Source: Oceanicaulis sp. HTCC2633 (GTDB lineage: Bacteria > Pseudomonadota > Alphaproteobacteria > Caulobacterales > Maricaulaceae). From it: DNA of 64,000 nucleotides. The stretch is taken from NCBI RefSeq assembly GCF_000152745.1, contig NZ_CH672428.1:2209272-2273271 (forward strand), given 5' to 3'. The position numbers and the translations under genes are program-made. Shown here piece by piece: positions 36,355 through 45,673 of this stretch. Under the pieces are notes generated by a model, which was not told the origin of the DNA, did not search any database, and was given only the letters and a program-made list of their open reading frames with translations. The first letter of the stretch is position 1. Each line of letters starts with the position of its first letter.

Positions 36355-37149
36355 ATGATCAATGAGAAAATCCTGGTTCCGGCCATTTTCGCGGCTTTCA
36401 TCCTGCTGGAAGCGGTGACGGGGAGGTTCTTCCAGAAGGAGAAGGGCTCGACGCGGGATGTGGTGATCGAGGTCTCATCCTCGCTGACAATCGTGCTGAT
36501 CACCGTGCCGCTGATCTTCGCGGTCGCGCCCTTGCTGGTCGAGGCGGTTCGCCCCGGATCAGAGGATGCGCTGGCCTTTCTGCCCTGGTGGGCGATGCTC
36601 GGCATCCTGCTCGTGGCTGACGACATGACCCAGTACTGGTGGCATCGTGCCAGCCACACCTTTCCTGTGCTCTACAATCTGCACCGGGCGCATCATTCGG
36701 GCGGATATCTGTCGATCCGCACCGCCTATCGCAACAACCTGTTCTATTACCTGTTCATGCCGGGTCTGTGGCTGGCCGCCATCCTCGTGCATCTGGGCTT
36801 CTACCCGGTCTATGCCGTGTATCTCGTCGTGAAGATGACGGTGATCTTCGGCGCGCATTCCGCCTGGCGCTGGGATGAGGCGCTCTACAGGGTTCCGGCT
36901 TTCACACCGGTGATGTGGGTGCTTGAGCGCACCATCTCCACGCCCGCCACCCACAGCGCCCATCATGGTCTGCACAAGGAGGACGGCGTCACTCACTACA
37001 AGGGCAATTACGGCAATCTGCTGTTCTTCTGGGATGTGCTGTTCGGCACCGCGAAGATCACCCGCCGCTATCCCGAGACCTATGGCATTGAAGGCATGGA
37101 GCCGGTCAGCGCCGGGCGTGAATTGCTCTGGCCTCTGGTGCGCAAATAG
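36355..37149 (+). CDS. Sterol desaturase/fatty acid hydroxylase-family membrane protein
   Basis: A 264-residue integral membrane di-iron oxygenase. Four or five membrane segments surround the histidine clusters that bind the two irons: WWHRASH, HRAHHSGG and THSAHHGLH, with a further His in the VTHYKGNYGN region. The ERG3/FAH12-type spacing is right for the superfamily. It hydroxylates or desaturates a lipid; the actual substrate (fatty acid, sterol-like or hopanoid, ornithine lipid) is not evident. It is controlled in all likelihood by the divergent LysR. Confidence 0.9.
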   Translation: MINEKILVPAIFAAFILLEAVTGRFFQKEKGSTRDVVIEVSSSLTIVLITVPLIFAVAPLLVEAVRPGSEDALAFLPWWAMLGILLVADDMTQYWWHRASHTFPVLYNLHRAHHSGGYLSIRTAYRNNLFYYLFMPGLWLAAILVHLGFYPVYAVYLVVKMTVIFGAHSAWRWDEALYRVPAFTPVMWVLERTISTPATHSAHHGLHKEDGVTHYKGNYGNLLFFWDVLFGTAKITRRYPETYGIEGMEPVSAGRELLWPLVRK

Positions 37150-37152
37150 GGG

Positions 37153-37905
37153 CTAGCGAGTCTTTGGTGCGGCCTTGGTGAAGGGTTTGATGTGCAGCTT
37201 GGTCTTGTGGCTGGGCGCGCCCTTGCCGCCATCGGGCATCAGGCCCCGATAATAGCCCTTTTGCCATTTTTCCTCAGCGGCGTCGGCGTCGTTCTCCCGC
37301 AGGCGACCAGCGAAATCGGCGCGGCTTAGTCGCCATGTCTCCATCGCTTGCGCGGTTTTCGGATCAGACTGGATGGGGCGGATCTCGGGCGTGATCTTGT
37401 CAAACAGATCGCGCCGGACCGGGAAGATATGCGCAATGGCTTCATCGGCCTCAAAGCGCACCTCGCCCGGGCGGGTGAAGCGCCAGTTCATGGTGAAGCT
37501 GTAGGGACTCCAGTCGGTCTCGATCACGCCGGACAGGGGCGCTATGCCGTCCTTGACCGCGTTGACCGGGCCCTGGACCCAGATGTTCCAGCCGGGCGGG
37601 GTGCGCAGCAGGAACCCCATCTCGAAGGTCAGGATTCCGGAGCCGAAATTGCTCATCGGTCTGGCGGGGGCCTGCCCGGACGCTGCGTCGGGGTGAAGGC
37701 TCACATCCTCGACCCGATCTCCGCCGGTCCAGCGAGCGGTGAAGCCGGACGGGGTGAAGACCTCCCAGCCATGCTGGTTCCCGATCACCAGTGGCAGGCA
37801 GCGATAGGCATGGCTCTCGGGCGTGTCGTCCATCCAGGAGCGACGCGATGAGGCGGGACGAACAGGCGGGTCAAAGGCGGTCAGCGGATGGCAAATCAGT
37901 TTCAT
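37153..37905 (-). CDS. DUF6065-family protein
   Basis: A 250-residue soluble protein without a signal peptide. Recognisable phrases are MKLICHPLTAF at the start, LPLVIGNQHGWEV, FGSGILTFEMGFLLRTPPGWN, VIETDWSPYSFTMNWRFTRPG and FPVRRDLFDKITPEI, which I associate with DUF6065. The fold is probably a beta sandwich. Function is unknown. ATG 37905 is preferred over in-frame ATGs at 37914 and 37950. The C-terminus is basic (HKTKLHIKPFTKAAPKTR). Confidence 0.78.
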   Translation of the reverse strand: MKLICHPLTAFDPPVRPASSRRSWMDDTPESHAYRCLPLVIGNQHGWEVFTPSGFTARWTGGDRVEDVSLHPDAASGQAPARPMSNFGSGILTFEMGFLLRTPPGWNIWVQGPVNAVKDGIAPLSGVIETDWSPYSFTMNWRFTRPGEVRFEADEAIAHIFPVRRDLFDKITPEIRPIQSDPKTAQAMETWRLSRADFAGRLRENDADAAEEKWQKGYYRGLMPDGGKGAPSHKTKLHIKPFTKAAPKTR

Positions 37906-38000
37906 GGCGGGCATGAGACCGACCGCGTGCGGCGGACGCAACCCCGCCATGCGTTCTCGCCCCTCGAACTTTGTTCAGTTTTCCATTATATGACGCCGCC

Positions 38001-39188
38001 ATGAACGCACCTTTGAAAACCCTCGACCTGTCCTTCTCCAACCGGCCGGAAACGACCGGTCCCATCGCCCTTGTCGGCATGACGCGTCCGCAATTGCGTG
38101 ACGCGCTCGTCGAGCATGGCCTTGTGGACGAGAAGAAAGCCAAGATGCGCGCCGAACAGCTCTGGCGCTGGATCTACCATTACGGCGTCACTGAGTTTGA
38201 TCAGATGACGAACGTCTCCAAGGATCTGCGCCAGCAGCTGGAGGCGAAGTTCACCCTTGCCCGCCCGGAAATCACCGAGCGTCAGGTCAGCGTGGATGGC
38301 ACCCGCAAATACCTCATCCGCATGGCGTCGGGTGTTGAGGTCGAGACGGTCTTCATTCCCGCCGTGGCGCGGTCGGGCGCGCTGTGCGTGTCGTCCCAGG
38401 TGGGCTGCACGCTCAACTGCACCTTCTGCCATACCGGCACCCAGCCGCTGGTGCGCAACCTGACCGCCGCCGAGATCGTCGCCCAGGTGATGATCGCGCG
38501 CGATGATCTTGGCGAATGGCCGACCTCCAACGAGGACCGCCAGATCACCAATATCGTCTTCATGGGCATGGGCGAGCCGCTCTACAATCTCGACCATGTG
38601 TCGGATTCGATCGATGTGATCTCCGATCATGAAGGCATCGGCATTGGCCGTCGCCGCACCACGGTGTCGACCTCGGGCGTCGTGCCGAAAATCCCCGAAC
38701 TGGGCGAGCGCACCCGGTCCATGCTGGCGATCAGCCTGCACGCCACCAATGATGAATTGCGCAACGAGCTGGTGCCGCTGAACAAGAAATACCCTATCGC
38801 CGAGCTGATGGACGCGATCCGCGCCTATCCGGACCTGTCCAACTCCAAGCGCGTGACGTTCGAATATGTGATGCTGAAGGGCGTGAACGACAGCCTCGCC
38901 GAGGCGCGGGCGCTTGTGAAACTGCTCAAGGGCATTCCGGCCAAGATCAACCTCATCCCGTTCAATCCCTGGCCGGGCAGCCCCTATGAGTGCTCGGACT
39001 GGGATCAGATCGAGGCCTTCGCCGATGTGGTGAACCGGGCGGGATACGCCAGCCCGATCCGTACGCCGCGCGGCCGGGATATCTTTGCGGCCTGCGGTCA
39101 GCTGAAAAGCGAAAGCCAGAAGATCCGCGCCAGCGAACGCCGGCGTCTGGAACGTGAGGCGGAAGCGGCGCAAGAGGATCAGGCGTGA
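38001..39188 (+). CDS. rlmN: 23S rRNA A2503 / tRNA A37 C2-methyltransferase
   Basis: A 395-residue radical-SAM enzyme that methylates adenine 2503 of 23S rRNA and adenine 37 of some tRNAs. The 4Fe-4S ligands are C136-x3-C140-x2-C143 (GCTLNCTFC), followed by [10 protein letters not shown]. The catalytic cysteine pair is completed by Cys in the AACGQL motif near the C-terminus. ATG 38001 gives the family-typical start; the frame is open upstream to 37971. Its stop overlaps the GTG of the next rRNA methylase gene by four bases. Confidence 0.97.
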   Translation: MNAPLKTLDLSFSNRPETTGPIALVGMTRPQLRDALVEHGLVDEKKAKMRAEQLWRWIYHYGVTEFDQMTNVSKDLRQQLEAKFTLARPEITERQVSVDGTRKYLIRMASGVEVETVFIPAVARSGALCVSSQVGCTLNCTFCHTGTQPLVRNLTAAEIVAQVMIARDDLGEWPTSNEDRQITNIVFMGMGEPLYNLDHVSDSIDVISDHEGIGIGRRRTTVSTSGVVPKIPELGERTRSMLAISLHATNDELRNELVPLNKKYPIAELMDAIRAYPDLSNSKRVTFEYVMLKGVNDSLAEARALVKLLKGIPAKINLIPFNPWPGSPYECSDWDQIEAFADVVNRAGYASPIRTPRGRDIFAACGQLKSESQKIRASERRRLEREAEAAQEDQA

Positions 39189-40537
39189 ACCGGCAGCAGG
39201 ACCGCCGCCAGCCGCGCAGATCTGGACCCGAGCCCAAATCCTCCACCAAGAACCTGATGCCTCGCGCGGTTGCACTGGGCGCCGTCGAGGGCGTGCTCGC
39301 CAAGGCCGTGCCGCTCGATGGGGCCTTGGCCGGGCGACCCGAATGGAAGCGGATGGAGCCGCGAGACCGCGCCTTTGCGCGCGCCATCGCCTCCGCCGTC
39401 ATTCGTCGTCCCATCGCGCTCGACGCGGCTTTGATGCAGGTGCTTGACAAGCCCTTGCCGGATGAAGAGGTGCGCGCCCATCTCATTCTGCGGTGCGGCG
39501 CGGCGGAACGCCTGATCCTGGACACCCCGGCGCATGCGGCCGTGGACGCCTGGGTCAGCCTGATGGCGCAGGATCGCCACACCGCGCGTTTCAAGAATCT
39601 CGCCAATGCCGTGCTGCGCCGGGTGGTTGATCAGGGGAAGGATGCCTTCCTTGATTCCGATCCGCTTGAGGACCTGCCTGACTGGCTGGCCGAGCGCTGG
39701 GTGGAGACCTATGGCGAGCCCACCGCGCGCGCCATCGCCATCGCCCGCTCTGTCCCGCCGACGCTCGACCTGACCGCCAAGCCGGGCTTTGACGCCCAGA
39801 GCTTCGCCGAGGAGATCGGCGCCAGCGTGCTGGAAACCGGGACCATCCGCCGCCCAGACATTGGCGCGGTCGATGGCCTGCCCGGTTTTGAAAACGGGGA
39901 CTGGTGGGTTCAGGACGCTGCCGCTGCGCTGCCCGCGAAACTGCTGGGCGTGAAGGCGGGCGAGACAGTCGCTGATCTCTGCGCCGCGCCGGGTGGCAAG
40001 ACCTTGCAGCTCGCTGCGACCGGCGCATCCGTGATTGCGGTCGACGCCTCGCCCAAGCGCCTGAAACGCCTGGAAGACAATCTCGAACGCACAAAGCTCA
40101 AGGCCGAGATTGTCGCCGCGGATGTGGCTGACTGGACGGCGCCCGAACCGCTGGACGCCATCCTGCTCGACGCGCCGTGTTCTGCGACCGGTACGCTGCG
40201 CCGTCGCCCGGATGCGGCCTGGGCCAAGCAGCCCGGCGACATCGCCAATCTTGCGGACATTCAGCGCCGACTGCTGGATGCGAGCTTCAATCAGCTCAAA
40301 CCGGGCGGCCGCCTCGTCTACTGCACCTGTTCGCTGGAGCGCGAAGAGGGGGAAGACCAGATCGAGGCCTTCCTCAAGCGCACGCCCGACGCCCGCCTTG
40401 ATCCGGTGACGGCGGACGAATTGCCGGGGCTCAAGGCTGCGATCACGCCAGACGGCGCCGTGCGCACCCGCCCGGATTTGTGGTCCGAGCGTGGCGGCCT
40501 GGACGGGTTCTACATCGCCCGGATCGTGAAGGGGTAG
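39185..40537 (+). CDS. rsmB: RsmB/NOP-family rRNA (cytosine-C5)-methyltransferase
   Basis: A 450-residue SAM-dependent m5C methylase. Residues about 25-165 form a NusB-like RNA-binding domain ([26 protein letters not shown]) and the rest is the Rossmann methylase: [16 protein letters not shown] for [20 protein letters not shown] with Cys332 and [12 protein letters not shown] with catalytic Cys382. This matches the enzyme for 16S C967. It starts with GTG inside the end of rlmN (GTGA overlap), so the two rRNA methylases are translationally coupled. A terminator follows at 40579. Confidence 0.94.
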   Translation: MNRQQDRRQPRRSGPEPKSSTKNLMPRAVALGAVEGVLAKAVPLDGALAGRPEWKRMEPRDRAFARAIASAVIRRPIALDAALMQVLDKPLPDEEVRAHLILRCGAAERLILDTPAHAAVDAWVSLMAQDRHTARFKNLANAVLRRVVDQGKDAFLDSDPLEDLPDWLAERWVETYGEPTARAIAIARSVPPTLDLTAKPGFDAQSFAEEIGASVLETGTIRRPDIGAVDGLPGFENGDWWVQDAAAALPAKLLGVKAGETVADLCAAPGGKTLQLAATGASVIAVDASPKRLKRLEDNLERTKLKAEIVAADVADWTAPEPLDAILLDAPCSATGTLRRRPDAAWAKQPGDIANLADIQRRLLDASFNQLKPGGRLVYCTCSLEREEGEDQIEAFLKRTPDARLDPVTADELPGLKAAITPDGAVRTRPDLWSERGGLDGFYIARIVKG

Positions 40538-40578
40538 GGCGCTCCCGCCTTTCCCATTCCTCTGAGTTCAAACTGAAA

Positions 40579-40617
40579 AACCCCGGCCGGGCATGGCGCC
40601 GGGCCGGGGTTCTTTCA
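40579..40617 (+). terminator. Terminator after rsmB
   Basis: AACCCCGGCC / GGCCGGGGTT stem (10 bp, 13-base loop) followed by TCTTTC. A second hairpin CTCCCGGG/CCCGGGAG (40644-40672) lies between it and the convergent icd gene. Confidence 0.8.
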
Positions 40618-40688
40618 GGCTGACATGTGTATCGCTGGCGGAGCTCCCGGGTGCTGGAGGCAGGCCCGGGAGTCCAACACGTTCAGCC

Positions 40689-42176
40689 CTACTGGCCCTG
40701 ACCGAGCGAATAGCCGGGCTTGCCGTCAAACTCGTAGAGTTGCTCGGTCTTCACGAAATCAATGCCGGCGGCCTCGATGCGGCCCAGAAGGTCGACCACA
40801 TCGGCGTTCTTGCTGACGGCCCCGCTCATGAAGCGGCAGCGCCAATGGTCGGTCTTGAAGGTTTCCGGCAAACCGTTCGGCCAGACCTTCACGCCACGAT
40901 TGGTGATCATCTTCAGGCTCAGGGATGCATCGCCCGCTGCGGCGTTCAGCGCGTCGGCGAGTTCATCGGGGTTCTGGGTCGGCATGTCGACGAAGACATC
41001 CACGCCCACCAGCGTCTTGGTCTGGCGCTCACGGCGCTTGTAGGGCGCGATCTCGACGCCGCCAGCATCCGCATTATAGCGCACCGGGGTGAAGGTGCTC
41101 GGCTCCTGACCCAGACGGGCGATGACGGCGTCGGCAAAGGCGTCGGTGCCCACTTGTTCCTTCGTCATGTCTTCAGACGCGATATCGACGGTGTGAACGC
41201 CGTCCTCCAGCGTCTTGAGCCAGGCATTGTGGATTTTCTCCGCAACATCGGCCTGACCGATATGCACCAGCATCTGCACGCCGGCCAGCAGCAGGCCGGA
41301 CGGGTTGGCGATGCCCTGACCGGCAATCATCGGGGCGGAGCCGTGAATGGCTTCGAACATGGCGCAATGCTCGCCAATATTGGCCGAGCCGCCCAGGCCG
41401 ACCGATCCGGTGATCTCGGCGGCGACGTCAGAGATGATGTCGCCATACAGGTTCGAGGTGACGATCACGTCGAACTGTTCGGGCGCGTCGGCGAGCTTGG
41501 CGGTGCCGATATCGATGATCCAGTGATCGGTCTTGATGTCGGGATACTCCTTGGCGATCTCGTCAAAGACCTCATGGAACAGACCATCGGTCAGTTTCAT
41601 GATGTTGTCCTTGGACAGGCAGGTCACCTTCTTGCGGCCATTGGCGCGGGCATAGTCGAACGCATAGCGCACGATCCGCTCGCAGCCCGGACGCGAGATC
41701 AGCTTCAGGCACTGCACCACTTCATCGGTCTGGCGGTGTTCGATGCCGGCATAGAGGTCTTCCTCGTTCTCGCGCACGATCACCACATCCATGTCCGGAT
41801 GGCGCGTCGCGACGAACGGGGAGAGCGCCGCACAGGGGCGCACATTGGCGAACAGGCCCAGCGATTTGCGCACGGTCACATTGAGCGATTTGAAGCCGCC
41901 GCCCTGGGGCGTGGTGATTGGCGCCTTGTAGAAGACCTTCGTGCGGCGCAGGGAGTCCCAGGCGCTGTCCTCGATCCCCGCGCTCACACCCTTCAGATAG
42001 ACCTGCTCGCCAATCTCGATCGGCTCCGGCGCCAGCGCCGCGCCGGCGGCGTTGAGCACCTTCAGGCTGGCCTTCATGATTTCCGGGCCGATGCCGTCGC
42101 CATAGGCCACGGTGATCGGGGTCGGGGTGCGGGTCGCCGTAGCGGCGGACTTGGAGGCGGAGACGTGGACGTTCAT
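40689..42176 (-). CDS. icd: NADP-dependent isocitrate dehydrogenase (long alphaproteobacterial form)
   Basis: A 495-residue TCA-cycle enzyme oxidising isocitrate to 2-oxoglutarate. The N-terminal 340 residues are the isocitrate/isopropylmalate dehydrogenase domain: TVAYGDGIGPEIM, VRENEEDLYAGIEH, the metal-binding SNLYGDIISDVAAEITGS and FEAIHGSAPMIAGQGIANP. About 140 extra C-terminal residues form an ACT-like appendage seen in Thermus, Rickettsia and many alphaproteobacterial enzymes. ATG 42176 is chosen with GAGGAAA upstream; the open frame to 42311 is noncoding. It diverges from a LysR gene whose upstream region contains repeated elements. Confidence 0.95.
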   Translation of the reverse strand: MNVHVSASKSAATATRTPTPITVAYGDGIGPEIMKASLKVLNAAGAALAPEPIEIGEQVYLKGVSAGIEDSAWDSLRRTKVFYKAPITTPQGGGFKSLNVTVRKSLGLFANVRPCAALSPFVATRHPDMDVVIVRENEEDLYAGIEHRQTDEVVQCLKLISRPGCERIVRYAFDYARANGRKKVTCLSKDNIMKLTDGLFHEVFDEIAKEYPDIKTDHWIIDIGTAKLADAPEQFDVIVTSNLYGDIISDVAAEITGSVGLGGSANIGEHCAMFEAIHGSAPMIAGQGIANPSGLLLAGVQMLVHIGQADVAEKIHNAWLKTLEDGVHTVDIASEDMTKEQVGTDAFADAVIARLGQEPSTFTPVRYNADAGGVEIAPYKRRERQTKTLVGVDVFVDMPTQNPDELADALNAAAGDASLSLKMITNRGVKVWPNGLPETFKTDHWRCRFMSGAVSKNADVVDLLGRIEAAGIDFVKTEQLYEFDGKPGYSLGQGQ

Positions 42177-42265
42177 GTGGGTTTCCTCATTCCAGCGTGA
42201 GACTTTGCAAACCGGCGCCGGGTGGACGAAGCCGGGATGGGGGCTGTTTAGCCGTATGCATGTAA

Positions 42266-42312
42266 ATTTGAAAAATTGATTGTCATGCGTCCATGCATTT
42301 GAAAAACTCATT
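42266..42312. repeat. Pair of direct repeats between icd and a LysR gene
   Basis: ATTTGAAAAATTGATT (42266-42281) and ATTTGAAAAACTCATT (42297-42312) match at 13 of 16 positions and start 31 bases apart, three helical turns. ATGCAT precedes both. They end 2 bases before the LysR start codon, so they are candidate regulator-binding sites. Confidence 0.5.
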
Positions 42313-42314
42313 CA

Positions 42315-43184
42315 ATGCAAACTGACCGTCTCGACCTTGATCTGTTGCGCGCCTTCGTGGCGGTGGCCCAGTCCCAGAGCTTCACCCGGGCGGGGGAGCT
42401 GCTCTTTCGCAGCCAGTCCGCCATCTCGCTACAGATCAGGAAACTCGAACAGATCACGGGCGAGCGTCTGTTCAGCCGCACCGCGCGGCGCGTGACGCTG
42501 ACGCCTGCGGGCGAGCGGCTGATGGGCTATGCCGAACGCATGCTGGCGCTGCATGACGAGGCGCTCTCGGCGTTTCGCGATGGCGGCGCGCGCGGCACGG
42601 TGCGCCTGGGCACGCCCGAAGACATCGCGACGGCGCACCTGCCCAAGGCGCTGGCGGAATTTTCCCGCGCCCATCCGGGCATCCAGCTCGAGGTGACCTG
42701 CGACCTGACGCTGAACCTGATGAAGATGTATCACGCCGGCCGGCTTGATGTGGCGCTGGTGAAACGTGAGCCCAGCGCCGCTGTGGATGGTCAGCGCGTC
42801 TGGTCAGAGCCACTCGTCTGGGTGGGGGCGAATGACGGCGTGTTTGAAACAGGCGGCGTGACCGCTCTCGTGGTCAGTCCCGAACCCTGCGTCTATCGCA
42901 AGCGCGCCGTGGAAGCGCTGGGCAAGGCCGGCGGCCGTGCCCGGGCCGCCTATGTGTGCGGCTCGCTCGCCGGTGCGCTGGCGGCCGTGCGCGCCGGTCT
43001 TGGCGTGGCGGTATTGCCACGGGACTTTGCGCCCGATGATCTCGCCATTGATGATGGCCAGCGCATGCCGCCGCTTGCGGATGCCGAGGCGGTGCTGCTG
43101 ACCGCGGCTGACGCCGGGCTTGCCGCCCGACGCCTCGCCGATCATCTGGCGCACGCGCTGGAGGACGAACCGGCGCGGTTCTAG
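42315..43184 (+). CDS. LysR-family transcriptional regulator
   Basis: A 289-residue LysR protein. The DNA-binding domain reads LDLLRAFVAVAQSQSFTRAGELLFRSQSAISLQIRKLEQ, and the effector domain starts at VRLGTPEDIATAHLPKALAEF. It diverges from icd, with two direct repeats just before its start codon that could be autoregulatory sites. No ribosome site is visible, because the repeats occupy that position. The inducer and target genes are not evident; icd is the nearest candidate. Confidence 0.92.
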   Translation: MQTDRLDLDLLRAFVAVAQSQSFTRAGELLFRSQSAISLQIRKLEQITGERLFSRTARRVTLTPAGERLMGYAERMLALHDEALSAFRDGGARGTVRLGTPEDIATAHLPKALAEFSRAHPGIQLEVTCDLTLNLMKMYHAGRLDVALVKREPSAAVDGQRVWSEPLVWVGANDGVFETGGVTALVVSPEPCVYRKRAVEALGKAGGRARAAYVCGSLAGALAAVRAGLGVAVLPRDFAPDDLAIDDGQRMPPLADAEAVLLTAADAGLAARRLADHLAHALEDEPARF

Positions 43185-43190
43185 AGCGCT

Positions 43191-43871
43191 TTAGGCCGTC
43201 TGGGCGTCCGCTGCCTTGTGAATCTCGTTCACGAGGTCTGCATCAAGATTGAGCCGAGCCGCCAGCATCTGCAGATAAGCTTGCTCTGCAGGGGTGTCGA
43301 TTTCGATGGCCACCAGAGACGCGGCGTAGATTTCCGCGGCGTGTTCGGGCGTGTCGGCAGCGTCCACCACGGCGTTGATGTCGAGCGGGGCGGACAGTTC
43401 GTCAAACACGAAGGCCTTGTCCTCGGCGCTCAGATCCATGGCGTTCAGGCGCGCGAAGATGGCGTCCTTCTCCTCGGCGTCGACCTTGCCGTCGGCCTTG
43501 GCGGCCGCGATCATCGCGCGGACGAGCGCCTTGCCCAGCTGATCGACCGCAGCCTCATCCGTCGGGGCGGGCAGGAAGGCGGAGTTTTCCGGCGCGGGTG
43601 TGAAAGCGACGTCCTGGGGAGCGGCCGCAGACGGAGCGGCGCCCTGACCCTGCTTGTTCTGCTGGGATTTCTGCCAGGCATGGTAGGCGATCCCGCCAAT
43701 GGCGGCGACCGCGCCATACTTGGCGGCCGTGCCCATCATCTTGCGCCCTTTCTTGCCCATCAGCATGGACGCGGCGAAGCCGGCGGCCAGTCCGCCGCCG
43801 CCCGCGAGCGCGGTGCGCTGGGCGTTGGGGTCAGTCTGAAGGGCGGTGATGATCTTGTTCACGTCAAACAT
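43191..43871 (-). CDS. DUF533/TerB-like protein
   Basis: A 226-residue protein. A glycine-rich hydrophobic region (AGGGGLAAGFAASMLMG and AAKYGAVAAIGGIAYHAW) occupies residues 20-65 and may insert in the membrane. After a Gln/Ala/Pro linker, residues 100-226 form an all-helical TerB-like domain with the acidic motif MIAAAKADGKVDAEEKDAIF and an AYLQMLAARLNLDADLVNEIH end. This is the DUF533 (YebE-type) layout, of unknown function. ATG 43871 has AAAGG upstream. The longer frame to 43964 is not supported. Confidence 0.9.
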   Translation of the reverse strand: MFDVNKIITALQTDPNAQRTALAGGGGLAAGFAASMLMGKKGRKMMGTAAKYGAVAAIGGIAYHAWQKSQQNKQGQGAAPSAAAPQDVAFTPAPENSAFLPAPTDEAAVDQLGKALVRAMIAAAKADGKVDAEEKDAIFARLNAMDLSAEDKAFVFDELSAPLDINAVVDAADTPEHAAEIYAASLVAIEIDTPAEQAYLQMLAARLNLDADLVNEIHKAADAQTA

Positions 43872-44020
43872 GGCGGACCTTTCAAGAAGAGGCTGGCGCA
43901 GCGCAGAGCCGAACGTCCGTCTGGGCGCGGAGGAATGGGTCAGAAGCACTTGGGAATACGGCAATTCCAGCGCAAGAACCCGTTACCGCTTTTTCACGCA
44001 CATGGAGCAGCCCTCCGCGC

Positions 44021-44048
44021 TTGACTGCCGCCTCTGATTGGGTACTTT
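44021..44048 (+). promoter_or_regulatory. Candidate tRNA-Ser promoter
   Basis: TTGACT (44021-44026) and TACTTT (44043-44048), spacer 16, end 12 bases before the tRNA. Confidence 0.45.
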
Positions 44049-44060
44049 CCGCCGCCTTAC

Positions 44061-44150
44061 GGTGAGGTGGCCGAGTGGTCGAAGGCGCACGCCTGGAACG
44101 CGTGTAGGCGGGCAACCGTCTCGTGGGTTCGAATCCCACCCTCACCGCCA
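44061..44150 (+). tRNA. tRNA-Ser (anticodon GGA)
   Basis: A 90-base class II tRNA with encoded CCA. Acceptor GGTGAGG pairs with CCTCACC, discriminator G as expected for serine. The anticodon stem CACGC/GCGTG encloses CTGGAAC with anticodon GGA. A long variable arm (TAGGCGGGCAACCGTCT region) and T-arm GTGGG/CCCAC with TTCGAAT follow. Confidence 0.97.
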
Positions 44151-44313
44151 TTCTTCTTTTGACGACGTCAAGACAGGTCCCGTTCCGGGGCCTTTTTCTT
44201 TGCGCGAACCTGGCTGGCGCGCCCGCTTATCACCCTGCCGCCCCCTGAACAGGGGAGGCGCGGGGGATGCGTGCCGGTCTAGCCTCCCCGCTCTGCTGAG
44301 ATGGGAGGCTCAC

Positions 44314-45606
44314 ATGTTCCGATTCCTGATCGTTCTCGGTCTGCTCTGGGGGGCGGGCGCTGCGGCCGAGGCCCGGCAATCGCAATCCGAAGCGGGTTGC
44401 CGCGCCAATGACGCTGAAGCCTGTTTCTATACGGGGGCGGAATATGCGCAGGGCATGGGCGTGCCCGAGAACAAGCAACGCGCGGTCGAGTTCTTCCTGC
44501 GCGCCTGCGATCTGGGCGTGCCTGACGGATGCAACACGGCGGGCGTTCTGGTGAGCCGGGGCGACGGCAATGTGGCGCGCAATGTGATCCGCGGCGTCGA
44601 GTATATGGAGCGCGCCTGTGCGATGGGCCATGCGGACGGCTGCAGCAATGGTCTGGGCCACCGCATCAGCAGATCGTCTGAGGCGGGCAATCTCAATCGT
44701 GTGCTGCCGACTGCTCGCGCCGGCTGTGAAGCCGGGGTGGAGAATGCGTGCCTGTGGGGGCTGGATTGGTCCTATGACGGCAATGAGGGTGAGTTCATTC
44801 GCCTCATCAACATGGATGAAGCGGCCTGGTTCGCCGAGCAGTCGTGCGACCGGTATCGCGACATCAAGGGCTGCGACGTGGCGGCGCGGCTGTACGCCAA
44901 CCCTGAATTCCCGACCTTCGACGCCGAGAAGGGCATGCGCTATTCGCTGATCCGCTGTGACGAGCAGAATTCATCCGGAGACTGCCGGAATGTGGCGGCG
45001 GTCTATGTCCTGATCGAGGAGCATCAGCTGGGCGCGCGGTACTATGAGCGCGCCTGTTCGCTGGGGCATGAATTCTCCTGCGGCATGGCGCAGGAATGGC
45101 GGACCTATTTTGCCGAGGTCGCCGAGTATGAAGCCCGTCAGGCCGCACAGGCGGCGGAGGTGAACGCCGCCTTGTCCCAGGGCCGGTATGGCGATGCGGT
45201 GTCTGTTGCAATCAATTCGGCGCGGTCCCAGGACCTGGCTCAGCGCGCCATTCTGGCGGCGCGCAATGCGGGACGTATGGGAGATGTGGCGACCAATGAT
45301 CTGTACGCCGCCGCCCTGTGGTTTTCCTCGGGGCCGGTGCGGCAGGCTGCGGATGCGGAGATGGCTGCGCGCGGCACGGGACTGGAAGGGACGTTCGGGA
45401 CCGGAACCAACACAGCGGGCGCTGCAGACGCCCGATGGCGTGAACTCTATGGTTCCAGCGCCCCCTCCTACCGCTCAAGCGCGTCCAGTGTGACGCCGCC
45501 CAGCGTGGCGAGCGCTGCGGAGATTTCCGCCGCCACGCGGGATCGTTATCGCTATGCGCATTGCGTGATGAGCGGTAGCAATACAAGCGCATCGGTCTGC
45601 CAATAG
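44314..45606 (+). CDS. Cysteine-rich Sel1-repeat exported protein
   Basis: A 430-residue protein with a signal peptide (MFRFLIVLGLLWGAGAAAEA). At least four Sel1-like helix pairs follow, with a Cys in each helix: GCRANDAEACFYTGAEYAQG, FFLRACDLGVPDGCNTAGV, YMERACAMGHADGCSN and YYERACSLGHEFSCGMAQEW. The spacing of cysteines resembles the disulfide-bridged Sel1 proteins of Helicobacter (Hcp family). The C-terminal third is Ala/Ser-rich with a final Cys pair (HCVMSGSN, SVCQ). ATG 44314 has GGGAGG upstream. It probably acts in the periplasm as a protein-binding scaffold; the partner is unknown. Confidence 0.85.
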   Translation: MFRFLIVLGLLWGAGAAAEARQSQSEAGCRANDAEACFYTGAEYAQGMGVPENKQRAVEFFLRACDLGVPDGCNTAGVLVSRGDGNVARNVIRGVEYMERACAMGHADGCSNGLGHRISRSSEAGNLNRVLPTARAGCEAGVENACLWGLDWSYDGNEGEFIRLINMDEAAWFAEQSCDRYRDIKGCDVAARLYANPEFPTFDAEKGMRYSLIRCDEQNSSGDCRNVAAVYVLIEEHQLGARYYERACSLGHEFSCGMAQEWRTYFAEVAEYEARQAAQAAEVNAALSQGRYGDAVSVAINSARSQDLAQRAILAARNAGRMGDVATNDLYAAALWFSSGPVRQAADAEMAARGTGLEGTFGTGTNTAGAADARWRELYGSSAPSYRSSASSVTPPSVASAAEISAATRDRYRYAHCVMSGSNTSASVCQ

Positions 45607-45673
45607 GCGGATTACGCGCGGCCTGCGACCCTCGCGCCGATTACGGCGCAAGTGACGATCGGGGACGCTCGTC

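Noticed and set aside
37971-38000. Third leaderless promoter at rlmN
   Set aside because: TTATAT lies 9 bases before the ATG rather than 6 and the only TTG-type -35 is too close, so the geometry does not match the two better cases.
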